64,000 nt of DNA from Setaria digitata (GCA_003640385.1 RCAB01000142.1:1-64000); one strand, 5' to 3'. Shown: positions 34,944 through 48,763, counted from the stretch's first letter. The notes: a model not told the origin generated them from the letters alone. Made by a program: numbers and translations.

Positions 34944-35549
34944 AAATTATAATTAATTAAAGATATGATTGAAATTATAGTTTCTATAGGAAACTATAAT
35001 TTTTGATTGTTTGTCAGGAAGTTTCGTAAATTTCACATCTTGCCATCATCTTCTATCTTGAGAAATGATCCATTTGAAACTGGATGAATTTGCAGTTATT
35101 TTTAAAGCTATTAAAGGATGGAACGAATAGTTGATTAATGTTCATATTGAGATGTAACTTTAATAAAGCATATTATATATTACGCAAAATTTTACCAATT
35201 CTTTTATCCATTGTCACATGCGATTATTATATATAAATGTATTTAGTAAAACTATAATCGATGCATATCGTAAGCTAGATAGATAGATAGGTAGAGGACT
35301 TCATCTAAGATATATTTTAACATGTTTAGTTTTCCATTAATATATCAGACTTTTGAGAGTGTCATATCCTACGATTACTTCTGAGCATATGGAATATTGC
35401 AGATAAGAAATCGTATATACAAACAGAGTGCAAGAATGATGGATTTTCCATAAACCAAACCAAGTTATTGTGAGAAAATGAAATTAATTTCGGATCTTAA
35501 ATATGATTAATTTAATTTCAATTTTTTTTTTTTTTTTTTTTTTTTTCAG

Positions 35550-35844
35550 GGTTTCTTGGCTGGCTGTGTTTGGAATACTACTGGCTATATTCAATTATTT
35601 CGTCTATCGAAAAAAAAAAAAAAGAAAAAAATATATATATGTAATTTTCATCAAAGAATATAGTTTGTATGGGACAATTTTATCGCTCTCGCAACAATAT
35701 TTCATGTTCTGTTTCAAATTCTTTGTTCATTTTCCCTCTCTCTCTCTCTCTCTCTTTCTCCCTCTCTCTCTCTATCTCTCTCTCTCTCTCTCTGTCATAT
35801 CTTCCTTCATTTCTTGTTTCATTTGTAACGTTTCTCCGTATTAA
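35550..35844 (+). CDS. Possible membrane-anchor last exon of TPD52
   Basis: A long T run and CAG (to 35549) precede an exon starting GGTTTCTTGG. If the last TPD52 exon is cut at 34843, where CAGTT meets gtaattt and the gt overlaps the annotated stop, the phases match. The protein then continues ...AEKAQ-LVSWLAVFGILLAIFNYF followed by VYRKKKKRKK: one hydrophobic helix of about 18 residues, then a basic cluster, as in tail-anchored proteins. Beyond this the frame runs through a poly-A stretch and the CT repeat at 35733-35793 to a stop at 35844, and that part may not be translated as shown. A donor at 35641 is also available. Inferred from sequence only. Confidence 0.4.
35733..35793 (+). repeat. 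(CT)n microsatellite
   Basis: CT dinucleotide repeat of about 60 bp just beyond the candidate membrane-anchor exon. It is encoded as Ser-Leu if that exon's frame is read through. Confidence 0.85.
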
Positions 35845-36186
35845 GGTTTTTTATGTTTCGTTTCTTTTCGTAGTATTCTTTTCGTTTTTTTTTTTTTTGT
35901 CTTAATTTTTGTTTAAAATTCTTTACATTCTTTTGAAATGAAAAGAAAAAAAAAAAAAAAAGTGATATTTCATGTTTCTTTCACTCAAAAAATTCATTAC
36001 TTTCAACATTTCGACGGTTTATTTATTTTTCATTTCTTTTTTTTATCAATCGGAAATCGGGATGCGCAGTTCATCGTGTTCTGTGTTGATTGACATAACG
36101 TGAAATTTTCATTGAATATTTGAACGTTTTTTTTTTTTTTTTTAATGAAGTGAAATAAATGCAAGCACAAAATAGTCATTTAAATG

Positions 36187-36227
<41 letters not shown>

Positions 36228-38281
36228 AAAGAAAAGGAAAGCTCATTTCTTTTATTTTATGATTTATTTACTGCATACAATTTACTTGATTGAGAAAAAT
36301 ACCATTACGATTTCGAGATATTTAAGTAACTCTTTTTTTTCTCTTAAAAAAAAAGAAAAAAAAAAAAGATTTATTTTGTTTCATAAAAAATGAGAAACTA
36401 AGCAAATGCCCATTCACGAGATATTTAATACTATTATGAATTTTATATTTTTTTTTCTCTCTTTCTTTCTTTCCTAAATGTAATTTCTTCATTTATTATC
36501 TATTATCATTCATATATATCATATATATATATATGCTATTTTTCAGAACTAGCCGAAGATATATAGATATGTATGAGCAAGCAAACAACATTCTGTATTT
36601 TATTTCCGTTTGTTTATATATATTTTTTCTTTTTTATTAATCATTTTCTCTGGCCAACAATTATTGTGATATGGATGAGATTATCGGAGAAGGCAATGGA
36701 CTAAATTTAGGACAATTTTAATCAATAATGTGCTAGAGATTTTTGTCCCCAAAGAAAATGGCTTTCATTATTGCAAGACAGAATGATCACATAGTTTGAA
36801 TTGGCAATTTTCTTTGCCAAAGATTTATTTTAAAAAATTTTTATAAACATAAAAATTGTAAATTAAATGATATGAATAAAATAAAAAGAACAGGATGAAA
36901 ATTCTTTTTTTTTTTTTTTTTTTATGACTTTAAATAGAAATGAAAGAATTGAAAATGATTTGATAATTTTATGAGTGCAAAGTTTTTCCATCCATTTGGG
37001 AATTTTAGAAAAAAAAAAGGAAACGATGCGAATGATATGATAAATTTTTGCACTTATTCAATGAGAGAGATCTATAATTGTCATTCCATTAATAACTTTT
37101 CTGGATATATTTTAACTTTCAATTACTTGTCAGCGAATGGATATTTAATAACTTTTCTCATATTTTGTTTGATATAGTTGCTTCAAGTACTTCGATACAT
37201 ATTATCAAATACGCCTTTGTTAAAACACATAAACACTACTCATGTGAATTAGTTTTTTTTTTTTTTTTTTTTTTTCAGACGAAAATGTTGCGGAAAAAAT
37301 ATAATTGTAAAGTTCAAATTGAGTATGGTTAATTTGAATTTAAGTAAGTGGAATTCTAAGCTATCATCATGATATTGGCCAAGTTACTGAGTAAAATTTC
37401 ACGAATTTTTAGGTTACTTTACAACATGAAAGTATATACCTTTTTTTTTTTTTTTTTTATGTCGAGTTGAGAGAAGTCTCGAGATGTAGGATGATAACAT
37501 GATAAATGGCCAAGAAGTTTCATTATTTCTAAGTAGTGAGTGGGGTCTAAAGTGAATCCACCCATGGATCATTTACCTCCAGTTGGAAATCTTTGTCTTT
37601 CCAATGAATAAATCTTGGTAAAGTTTAAAAATGAGCTGAAAATTTTTGTTTCATTGTTTATTCGTCCATAATGTTTACAATTTTATTGTGTTCAAGACTA
37701 TTTGGACTGGCATTGTTCTTCGTTAGTTTCCATCCAGAATTATTCCTAAAAGATATTTTGATTATCAAATAGCTATGTTATTAGTTTCTAAACATCTTCT
37801 GAGACTTATTCGGGAACGATGCGATCCTGCTCTAGAAAGAGGCATTCCTTGAAAAGAACAGAAAACGATGATGAGTTATTTCATCAAAAAGCAAATTTTT
37901 ATTTTGCTGCAAATTAGGATTAATTTTTCCTAAACGAATTTTGAAATTGAATTTTTTCTTTTTCGAAATCACCATCACTGGCTAGAGATGAGTAAACAAA
38001 GTTTACAGTTAGCCTTGTTTGATTGAAATATTTTTCTATGTCAGAAATAAATCAAAATTGATAGGGAAATTTTACGAACCTCAATAGATAGTAATAATTT
38101 ATACAATTATTTATTTATTTTTTTTCGGTGCTTATTTTATTTTGTCCTTGATGGTTTAACAGTTTCCGCTGATTTGCCAACTTTTCGAATCTTTTTAGTA
38201 TGAAAATCAAAACCAGGCTCCGGTTTAAAATTGCAGCAAATAACCGATGTTATCTAAATGATCAAAATTTTTATAAAAATC

Positions 38282-38318
<37 letters not shown>

Positions 38319-40972
38319 AAAAAAAAGAAAAGAAAGAGATGTGCAATTTATTCTTTTCAAAATGTTCTTCTTTAATTAGGAAGCAAAATGCAATAATGAA
38401 ATTTCCGGTTTCGCTGTAACATTTTCCTCTCTTCAAAAATGTAATATAATCAAATTAGCTCATATCATTTAATACATGATAAAATGGACTAATTATATTA
38501 ATAATTTTGGTTACTTTTACAGTAGCACCAGGCTAACATTTAACTGTTATAATGAATGCAGTGATAGCATAGAATGGGAGAAGCTGTATCCAGCAATGAT
38601 GATTTGATAAAATTTCAAGCATAAACTATATATATATATATGTGATTGATGATAGGTTGATGGAAAAAAAATCTGCAAAATTTCAGGAAAAAAAAAAAAA
38701 AAAAAATAAAATTTTGCTTCAACTATATTATCAGTGTAATGTGAAAATGCACCAGGAATGAAAATAATTAATTAATTTGATTTTATTCCTTTTAATTATT
38801 GTTCCATTTTTCCCATTCAAATGATCTCTCTTCATTAGCATCATTTCATATCCTTTTTTTTTTCTTTTTTTTTTTCTCCCTCTCTGGCTTTTGAAGTTTA
38901 CAAGTAACATTTCTCTACTTTTCCTTTCTCAGATCTAATTGTTTTTTTTTCTTTTTTAATTAAATAATTAACATACGGTAAGGATGTAGCTTAATGAAAT
39001 AATTAATATGTTAAAAAAAAAAAAAAGGAGCTAATATATGTTGAAAAAGGTATTTTAATTGTATGATTAACATGTAAAAAATGGAACTTTTTTTAGATGA
39101 TTAATATAATAAAAATGTAATTTAGCACTAATTGTTTAGTAGATGTAAAGTGTCAACTAATTAATTAAGTCTTTAACACATCCGCAATTTGCTGCAATTA
39201 AAACATCATGAATTTCATTAAATTTTCTACCCGATGAATACGTGTTGTGCTTCGAGAGATTTGATTAGTTCACTCACTGATAAGTACGATGATAACAACA
39301 CAACCACCTTATCCGTTCGAAAGCATATGTAATGAAAATGCAAATAAACTCCATAAATAGTTGAACAGAAATTCAATTTTTTTCTTTATTATTATTATTG
39401 TTGTTATTTTTGCATGAATAATTAAAAATTAAATTTACAATTGTGAGCATACTGTTGTTTTTACATTTTTTTTTTTTTTTTTTTTTTAGGAATTAAACTT
39501 ATAGTTGTGTAAAAGATAAATTTTTAAATGTTTTGAATTGCTAATAACGATGAAAATAATGCATGATATCACTGGAATCTTTATAGTATCTGTATGAACA
39601 ATATATTTCGATTAATTTAATTTGTTAAAAAAAAAAGATAATAATTAGTTTATTAAGAAGCAAAAAAAAGGTATTTTCATATTTATTCAATTCCGTAAAC
39701 TTCAGCATAAAAATTGTATACTTTCAGTAAGATCAAATAAGATTCACCATGCAGCTTCATGAATGAGGAGCAGAATAATGAATAAATAGTAAATAATTTT
39801 CATTGCAGCACAACTGCTTACTTGAAATAACAATAATATAGTAAATTTCAGAGGTAATAAAATTAGATGTTGCAGTGATGTATTATTGTAGGAATGGTTT
39901 TAAAAAAAAAAAAAAAAAAAAAAAAATAGTAATAATAATAATAAATTTTTGGGGCTTAATTAATTAATTATATGTGAAGTGATGTTTGTGCAAAATTGTA
40001 AACTTTTAATATGATTTATTTGATTTTACTAGCTCTTAGTTTCCTCAACTTTTTTTTATTTCTCTTTCAGTTCCTGAATTTTCATTCACTAATTCATAGC
40101 TTAATTTAATCATTTTCCTCTTTTCTTTTTTCTTTTTTTTTTTTTTTTTTTTAAATCACAACCACAATTAAGCTCCTTTATTTTAAATTAGTGTAAAAAT
40201 TTTTAAAAATGGACAAATTAAAATCACAATCTGACCAGTTAAATATTTAAATGGCTGATTAAGTTTTAAAAAATATTTGAAAATTGATGAGCACAAGCAA
40301 GTATTGTTTTACATTGAATATTTATTTAATTTTTAGTATAATTGGCACGAATAAAGCATTACCTGAATTTTTTGTCATTTTTACAATTTATAACAAGGAA
40401 CTCAGTTGATTAAAAAAGTTTTTGTAAAATTATCATTGATGAAATGAATTTCATTTAATCAATTCTTTTTTTTTTTCAATAATTCAATTAAATCTAATAA
40501 ATTTGAAATGAAGAGAAAAAAAAATCCCGCCATCATAAAATCAAAAGAATTTCTTCTTTTGTTAATATTTCAATTCAATTTATAAATTTGAAACAAAAAA
40601 GAAAAAAAGAAAAATTCGATTATCCTTTTTATTTGTTGCCTTTTTATTCTCACAAAAAAAAAAAAAAAAATTTAATTCCATCAAAAAAAAAATTAATTAA
40701 TTATTTCAAAATCAAAAAAAAAAAGAGCTGTTTCTTTATGAAAAAAAAAGAAACAAAATATCACATAAATCATATCAAATATACATGAGAACATTAGAGG
40801 GATTTGTTTAAAAGGAAAAAAAAAAAAAAAAAGAAATTAATATATTGAACCCGGTAGTAATATAAATTATCCCGTTTCTCTTCCTCTCACATCTCCCTTC
40901 TTTTTCTTCCCGAAATTTCTGAAAATCATTCCGGTAGTGAAAATATCACTCATTCCGGTGCACTGTTTCCGT
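35845..40972. other. Gene-poor region between convergent genes
   Basis: No convincing coding exon on either strand. It contains long homopolymers (for example 37 or more A around 36190-36226, and A runs at 38287 and 39902) and short microsatellites. A splice-acceptor-like T run and CAG at 37262-37278 opens a short frame, but nothing supports it. It holds the 3' sides of TPD52 and doxa-1. Confidence 0.55.
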
Positions 40973-43900
40973 TCAGTGGAACCGATTGCTGTTGCCTTCA
41001 CTCGGAATTGTTAGAGTTGATGTTGGTGATGAGAATGACAATATACTGCTGCTACTTTCGTACTTTATCACATTGCAGCAGTGTTCATCAGGATGACAAG
41101 TGATAAAGGTTTTTAGTGTGTACAGTGATTTTGCTTGTAAAATTAGTAGTATTCCACCATAAATTACACTCGTAATACCTGCAATTTATCATTTATCAGT
41201 AATTTATTTAAATTGGTGTATTCATTAATTAAAACGAAAAAAGATTGTTATCATTTAATAATATTTAATGCAATTTACTATCATTTAGAAATGATATATT
41301 AATTAACACCTGTATAATTTTCATTCTTTTTTTAGTTAATTTCTGAATAAATTAGCATTAGCATCTTGTAAAATAATAAAAATAATTAATTTAAAGGGGC
41401 AAAAGTTTTAAGACACTTTTTTTTTTTTCTAAACTAAGTAAATTTTCTAATTTTGCCGATCCAGAATTTACTCTTAAAAAAAAAAAAGGAAAAAAAGAAA
41501 GGAAAATTTTATTTTCTATTTTATGTAAGGAGATAAAAAAAATTCTTCCTCAACAAAAAAAGAAAAAAGAAAAAGAAAACTTACTATTTTAAACTATTAT
41601 TTTACAAAAGAATTTTTAAACAAACCGGCAGTTAATGTTGTATAAAAGCACGTTGAAAAGTGAAAATCGAGAACTGATATTGAGCCATCTGATGATGGAA
41701 ATTTAATTTGAAAATTTTTTGGCACAAATGTAAAATAGACAAAATCAGCTGATATAATTAAAATGCCAACAATAACAACTAATTTGGCGAAATTATGTGG
41801 CACTAAACAGAGCATCAAAATTTGAACAATCCAAAATGCAAATGCTGTCCTGAAAATTGAATTCAAAAAAAAAAAAAGAAAAAAAAGGAAGAGAAACAAA
41901 CAAACAAACAAATAAACAAATAATTCTTTTCAATCAATTTTTTTCCTTTGCTTAAAAAAAAATTGTTACAATGATGAAAATGAAATATTTCAGGAGAAGT
42001 TAATTTCATTATTATTATTTTTTTTTTCTTTTAATTTGGCAAATTCGACGAATAGTTATTTTGCCTTTTTTGAATATTTAAAAGAGGGAAAAGAAAGCTT
42101 TTGGAGAAATTTTTAGAGTTTCTTTTTTTCTTCTAAATTTGTGCAAAATTGGATGTTTACTTTTCCAATAAGTTATTTGAATAATTATGTAAATAAAGTA
42201 TTTGAATTATCGTCGGACGGGTTCCTGATCTTAGAAACGCTAATTAAATTAATAATTCATTTTTATTGCATTGCAAGAATTCTTTCTCAACAATTGAATA
42301 AAAAAAAATATTTCATTTCCTTTTTATATGATAATATTAATGACCAGGAAAAAAATATTAATAACTCCTTTATATTTCTGTTTATTTCTCTAATAATAGC
42401 TAATATTATTCTGAAATAAAATATTCAATAAATTCCGAAAATGAAGCATTATAAAAGTTAAATGATCATATTACCAATTGTAATTCTAGCAGAATTTTTA
42501 TCGAATCTGAAATTATCAGATCGAAAAATGAAAAGATTAATTAATAATAGATAGGTCCAGTTCTAGTTTCGTCTCATTTTATTAGTTCGAAATTCCAATT
42601 AAATACGACAAAAATTAATTAATGAGAAATCATACCATAACAAATAAATGGTGTAATAACCGGAAAGACGGTACTGTCTGCCCCAAACAAATCCGGCACG
42701 ATCCACACTTAAATATTCGATTATTTTCAAAATTGGGTACGGTAAACCTTTTTTTAAACTTTTTTCCAATTCCATTTCCATCGAAAAAACTGCAAAGAAA
42801 ATTCCTTTTTCCTCGTAATTTTTTTGCTTTAAAAAACTTCTGCTAAGATTCGATGTCTTTTTTTTTTTTTTTTTTTTTAATTCAAACGGACTAATTTTAA
42901 ACAAAAATCTCAAAATACTGATATTTCTGCATATTTTTAGTCTCCAATTTCTTACTTTTTCAATTTTCCTAACTTTTCGAGTACCAAAATTAATTATATT
43001 AGTTATAAAATAGAAATTCATAAAATGAACACTTTTCTTCTTGCAAAATGCTCAGAACACATTTGAAGCTTATTTTCTGGTGGAATGAAAGTGAAAAAGA
43101 TTTAAATAAAATTGAAAATCATTTGATTAATTGAAAATAATTTCTGAATTGGAGCTACCGGGAGCGAAATATTTTATTCGAATCACAAACAGATAAAATC
43201 ATTAACAAGAAAAGAAAAATGTAGAAAAACTTGTTGAATTTTGAAATGGAAAAGGAAATCTTTGCTAATGAGATTACAAACCATTTAAGAATTCAAAACG
43301 TTCATTAAATTCTAAGCCATCTAATGAATGATGTAAACTTTTGGATTCGGTTTTTGGCACACCTGAAACAAGAAAAAGAACCGGTCAAAGTCAAATAGCT
43401 TATGATTGAAGATATAAATTGCCTTAAAAAAAAAAAAAAAAAATAAGCAACCAAAGCAATCATTCATTTTATTAAACCAATTTGAATTCAAATTCTTTAA
43501 TTTAAGTTTCATTTTATCATATAAATGATTGATGTAATTGCAGCAATATTTTTCATTCTTTTTTCGGGCCTAAAAACTAAAAAATAACTTTCTTTTTGCC
43601 ATTATAACATGTAATTCAAATTATTATATATCAAATTCAAATTATGAGTAAATTTAAAAATAATTTGATAAATGTAAATTTCACTTTTTTCCATTTTGAA
43701 ATTTAATAAATGCTAATTATTTCACATAATTTGTCGTCTTACTTGTGAGCGTCACGTTAACATGTTTGAGACCCATACGTACGCCAAGAATGGCGTCAAG
43801 TTTATCGGTTGTAAATGCTCGATAAGCCGAATAAATCCGTGTACTTCCTTGATGCCAACTTGGATAATGAATACTTACTGCAATAATGAATGATTAAAAA

Positions 43901-46900
43901 AAAAGAAAATGCATATTGAAATACTGAATTACTGAAATTTGTAGACAGGGCATTAAAATATTCATAGATACATCAGTTTTAAAAACAGCAACATTCAACA
44001 AGGCTAATATTTATTACTGGTTTGATAATTTCTTATTTTTACACTAAAATTTTTTCCCTTACTATTATTATTATTAATTATAAACTATTATTATTATTTA
44101 TTATTATTGTTATTGTTATTATTAATTATTAATTATTATTATTATTGTTCTTATTATTAAAATTCAATCAGACATATAATTGATTTTTATTTTATTTCAA
44201 AAAAAAAAAGACTGCATTTAATCATTTTTTGATAATGAGATCAACAATGCAAATTAATTGTTAAAAAATAAATGAATTCATTTCTAAGTATTTACGAGAC
44301 GAATACTTTTTTATATTTAATCAAGAAATCTTTCCATTTCCCTTTTTTTTTTCAATTTTACCCAATTATAGAAGCTAAAATTTACGGTTTTTTTTTTTTT
44401 AATTTCTATTAATAGCATTTCTTGAATTTTTGTCTCTAGACAAATTTCAGCTTAAAATAAAAATTTTTTTGGTTTTTTGAAAGTTAATATTTTGGTTATT
44501 TCTTTATGCTATTGGTAGTGATTAAATGATAATTTAGAAAAATTGATTGCTAAGCACTTCAGTGCCACATATTGCTTCATCCTGAAATGCCTTCATGTTA
44601 TTACATACACTAAGAGATGCGGCTTTCATGGAAGCAATTAAAAATATTAAAAACTGTTAGTTACTTGTTCTTTCGATGAATTTCCGGACAGCTGTTTGTT
44701 AGCTGAAACATACTGTTTTTCGGCCGGTCACTCTGAGACCTTCCGGAATTAAATCTTAGCTGACATTTTCCGAATTCTTTTTGGGCTCTTTTCAGGACAA
44801 GTATAAATTTCTAATCAGTATTATCCACATAGCCATCAAATGATAGATGCTTGAATGAAATTTTGTAAAAGACAGATATGTCATTGTATTTTAGATGGAA
44901 CATCGAGGACAGATGATTACATTAGTAGACGTAAAATTTATTAGTAAACGTGAATTACGTGAAGAAACGCGTGTTTATTAACAAATCTGTATTTTATTAA
45001 TGGAAATAAAATACAAAATGTGAACGCAGAATATATTAATGAATATAAAATTTAATTAAGATAAATTTACAGAAATCATCCCAATATATGTATATATATA
45101 TATATATATATTTCAATACATATATATATATATTCCAATATATCATTCCAATATATATATTATATATATAATTTTTAATTAATATATATATCCAATATAT
45201 ATCCATTATTACAGCGTACTGAATTTTTGTGTAATGAAAAATTTATACTTACCTTTAAAATGTTCATAAATTATTGCAAATTATTATAATATTTTAAAAC
45301 AAAATATTTCGTTAAATTCCCTAATTAGCACCTAATTTTCGTTATTTCAAGCAATCAAATAGCTTAATTACAAAATTACAGTAAAGTACACAGGCGTTGA
45401 AATGCACATTGCTGAAAGTTGGGGCAGAATTGTTTTGAATTTTTTTTTCTTAACATTTTAACTTAATGATTATTAAACATTCCCTTACTTTTATGCAATT
45501 CAGCCAAAGCAATGCTACAAATTGAATTATTTCACTGCGACCAATTTAAACATTTAATTCTTGAAATTTAAAAGCAATTAAAGACGCAAATTAATATGTC
45601 CGAAAATGTTTATTCAACAATAAAATGATTTTTATTTCCCTTCTACGAAAATTTGATATACAAAAAAAGATTTTACGCATTCATTTAAACTTTACTAGCA
45701 ACGGTGAGATTTTAGCAAGATTTAAATTTATAAAAAAAAAAAACAGAGCAAAATATTAATTAATCGAAATGTATGCATAAAAATTAGTTCAAATACGAAT
45801 AACATTACTTTAAATGTATTCCGCTTATTTCTCTCTCCAACAATTAACAGAATAAATGATTAAATTAAAATTCATTTAATTTTTTTTTGATGTACAAATT
45901 AATTGTTCATTTTCAAGGTGCTTGAAAAGAGGTGAATAATCGAAGTATAAGCATAAATTACATATAGAAGTGTTTGCATTCCAAACTGCTAATTAACTTT
46001 AAAAAAAAAAGTTTATATTGATTTGACTTAACTTATTAAATTTGATCTAATTTGTTAAAATTTTTTCAGAATTCTTATAACAATAATTTCGATTATTTTT
46101 AAAATGCAATCTTAAATCCTTCTCCTTCATCTATCTTATCAATATCATTATCTAATAAACGAAACTGCGCAATAATAATCAATGCATTTTAAATTTTAGA
46201 ACAAGAATTTTATAGATAAGATTTCAAAATTGAAAAATTTTTATCACATTCGAAAATCGCATTTATTCCAATTTTTGATGTACCACTTCCAATTTTATTT
46301 CGTTTCATTTCATTTCAAATGATAATTAAATGCAATAAAAGGCCCAAAAAAAAAAGAACAATTTTGACTTTCGATGATGTAATTTAGGCTTGAAATTTGT
46401 TTTCAGGTTTAAAAGGAAAAAAAAATTAATTGCATAATTTCAATTGCTTAGAATTGAAAACTCACAATTATTTTCATGTGCAATAATTGTAAGTTTTGCA
46501 TAAATGAATTTTTAAAATGAAATTTAAAATTCAGTAACGGCAAGAATGAATGCTCAGTATTTTAACAAAAGTTTAAAGTATTGTTTTTCATAGCCAACAT
46601 ATATTAAAGATAGTAATAACGAAGAATGTTATATTTATATATACATATACTTTCTTTTAAATGAATTCGTTTTGTCATTTCTTTTGGGATATACAAAAAC
46701 AAAAAAAAAGAAAAAAAGGAGAAAAAATTTTCCATTATAGTAAAAGATAAATTTAAAAAAAAAAAAGAAAAAAAAATCATTCCTTGATAACAGACAATTA
46801 TTAATTAATCCTTAATAACGATAAATGCATCATAATTTTATACTATTTAATGAAATTTTACTTTTATTAAAGAAATATTTACTTGAAGAACGGATAGTTT

Positions 46901-47641
46901 TAAAAAATTTGTTTAATTACTACAACTGATTAATTATTGTATAACTGATAATTCTTAAATTATTAAAATTATTGTAACTGAACTTAAAAAAAAGAAATTT
47001 TATTTATTTATTACCGTTTAACTTTTTAATTTGCTCGAAACAACATAATTAATTCCCGTGCTTTTTCAATTAGTTTTTTCTTTCCCTTTTAGCAAAGTAT
47101 TAAATGGTGAATGTGTATTTTTTTTTTTGTTATTTTTTAAAAGTGAAATTTTGCTTTTTCAACTAAATTATTTTAATGAAAAAGAAATAAATTAAAGAAA
47201 ATATTTTTTCTTTTTTTCAACAAAATGTTAAACAAAGAATAACCAAAAAAAAGAAAGAAAGAAAATCAATCCTTATTTCCTCATATTAAATCATTTTAAT
47301 GGAAAAAATAAAAATAAAGAAATTTAAAAACATAAAATAAACATTTAAAACTTACTTAGAATAACGGCACCAACGGTTGTACTAAGGACGAATGCAATTG
47401 TTGATGCAATCCGATAATGTCTTACACCAGGTAGAATAATAAGAAATGCTAATAATGGTGTAATAAATATTGATGCTAATGCAAAAATTTGTAAATCAAA
47501 TACGACAGGTGTACGATTGTCACCGAACCATGTCGGGTCACCATTTTCTCGGAATGCATCAAACCAACCGATTCGTTGCATTCTACTGATAATAGTTCGT
47601 TTGATCGATTGCCAGAAATACTTACTCCTGGGTAGTTTCAT
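40973..47641 (-). CDS. doxa-1: Dual oxidase maturation factor (DUOXA/DOXA-1)
   Basis: A multi-pass ER and plasma-membrane partner that lets dual oxidase (BLI-3 in C. elegans) mature and make the hydrogen peroxide used for cuticle tyrosine cross-linking. Exons: 47356-47641, 43743-43877, 43282-43362, 42636-42789, 41626-41849, 40973-41178; 361 residues from this ATG, against about 343 in human DUOXA1. Family signatures: GWFDAFRENG (25-34), RTPVVFD, ILPGVR (69-74) after TM1, TM2 near 78-97, the conserved glycosylation site NVT (136-138), KGLPYPIL (181-188), WGRQYRLSGYY, TM3 and TM4 in 213-259, TM5 near 289-308, and a Ser-rich cytosolic tail ending NRFH. Relatives start only a few residues before GWFDA, so the ATG at 47581 (MQRIGWFDAF), which follows a TTATCAG acceptor, may be the true start. 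ATG 47683 is also in frame. The exon 3 donor must be gtttgt (43281) to keep frame. Confidence 0.9.
44045..44165. repeat. (ATT)n-rich tract in doxa-1 intron 1
   Basis: Imperfect ATT/TTA trinucleotide repeats within the 3.5-kb first intron of doxa-1. A further (TA)n-rich stretch lies at about 45085-45200. The rest of the intron shows no exon that fits the flanking phases. Confidence 0.8.
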
Positions 47642-48171
47642 GATTACAATAAAACAATGGGCAACTGATAACGATAAAAACAATGAACGACTTTAATTAT
47701 TATCATTGATCTTTTTTTTTTTTTTTGATGCAAAAATTAGTAAAAGGTTAAATGTCCGCTGATAATAGTTCGTTTGATCGATTGCCAGAAATAGTCCTGG
47801 ACAATTTCATGATTGCAAGAAAACAATGGGCAACTGATAACGATAAAAACAATGAACGACTTTAATTATTATCATTGATCTTTTTTTTTTTTTTGATGCA
47901 AAAATTAGTAAAAGGTTAAATGTCCGCTGATAATAGTTCGTTTGATCGATTGCCAGAAATAGTCCTGGACAATTTCATGATTGCAAGAAAACAATGGGCA
48001 ACTGATAACGATAAAAACAATGAACGACTTTAATTATTATCATTGATCTTTTTTTTTTTTTTGATGCAAAAATTAGTAAAAGGTTAAATGTCCGCTGATA
48101 ATAGTTCGTTTGATCGATTGCCAGAAATACTTAGTCCTGGACAATTTCATGATTGCAATAAAACAATGGCA
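47586..48171. repeat. Tandem array of doxa-1 5' end, about 170-bp units
   Basis: Four head-to-tail copies: 47586-47758 (173 bp, containing the first codons of doxa-1), 47759-47926 and 47927-48094 (168 bp each, nearly identical), and a partial 48095-48171. Each unit carries, on the minus strand, an ATG followed by codons related to the N-terminal extension of DOXA-1, and a TTATCAG at its end. Units 2 and 3 share a 4-base deletion that shifts the frame. The partial outer unit keeps the original frame for about 20 codons and then stops. No N lies between units. Confidence 0.9.
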
Positions 48172-48684
48172 ACAACAAAGAGTGATCAAAATTAATTGCT
48201 ATTCAATTTCTTTTATGTGATACAAAAATCAACCAAAAGAAAAAATGCGGTTTTTCATTCTTTTTTTTTTTTTTTTTTTGTTTTTGATTTACTAAAAATA
48301 TCAGAGGCAAAAAAAATACGATAACAACAATAATTATAGTAATAAAAAATGAAAATATTGGCAAATAAAGGAATAAATGGCTTTTTTTTTTTTTTTGATT
48401 TACGAGAAATACAATAGCAATAAAGGAGGAACAAAAATCGTAGATAAATTTAATGTTAGAGCAAAACCAACAGGAAAAATAAATGTTGTTTATAGCATCA
48501 AAAGTAAAGTAGCAGTAGCAGCAACAAGGAAATCATAAACAATTAATTGAGTATTCTTGTTAATATTCGAGATTAATTATTCGATTAAATGCATATAATC
48601 ATGGTATATGTTTATAAGCATCAACATCATAAAAAGCGATCATGCATTTTTTTCTACTAGCCTGTAATTATGTAATTAACTACG

Positions 48685-48687
<3 letters not shown>

Positions 48688-48749
<62 letters not shown>

Positions 48750-48763
48750 GTTATTGTTATTAG
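48688..48763. repeat. (ATT)n microsatellite
   Basis: About 25 uninterrupted ATT units followed by GTTATTGTTATTAG. It would read as a run of isoleucines, which is an artefact. Confidence 0.95.

Noticed and set aside
37279..37330. T run with CAG followed by a short frame, possibly a second tail exon for TPD52
   Set aside because: It could follow a donor at 35641 in phase, but composition is poor and nothing else supports it.
41035..41117. Plus-strand acceptor (cattgcag) followed by ATGACAAGTGATAAAG as a possible first exon
   Set aside because: The same bases encode the C-terminal tail of doxa-1 on the other strand with full phase support, so the plus-strand signal is coincidental.
42141..42419. 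92-codon plus-strand frame
   Set aside because: Lies in a doxa-1 intron on the opposite strand and has A/T-driven composition.
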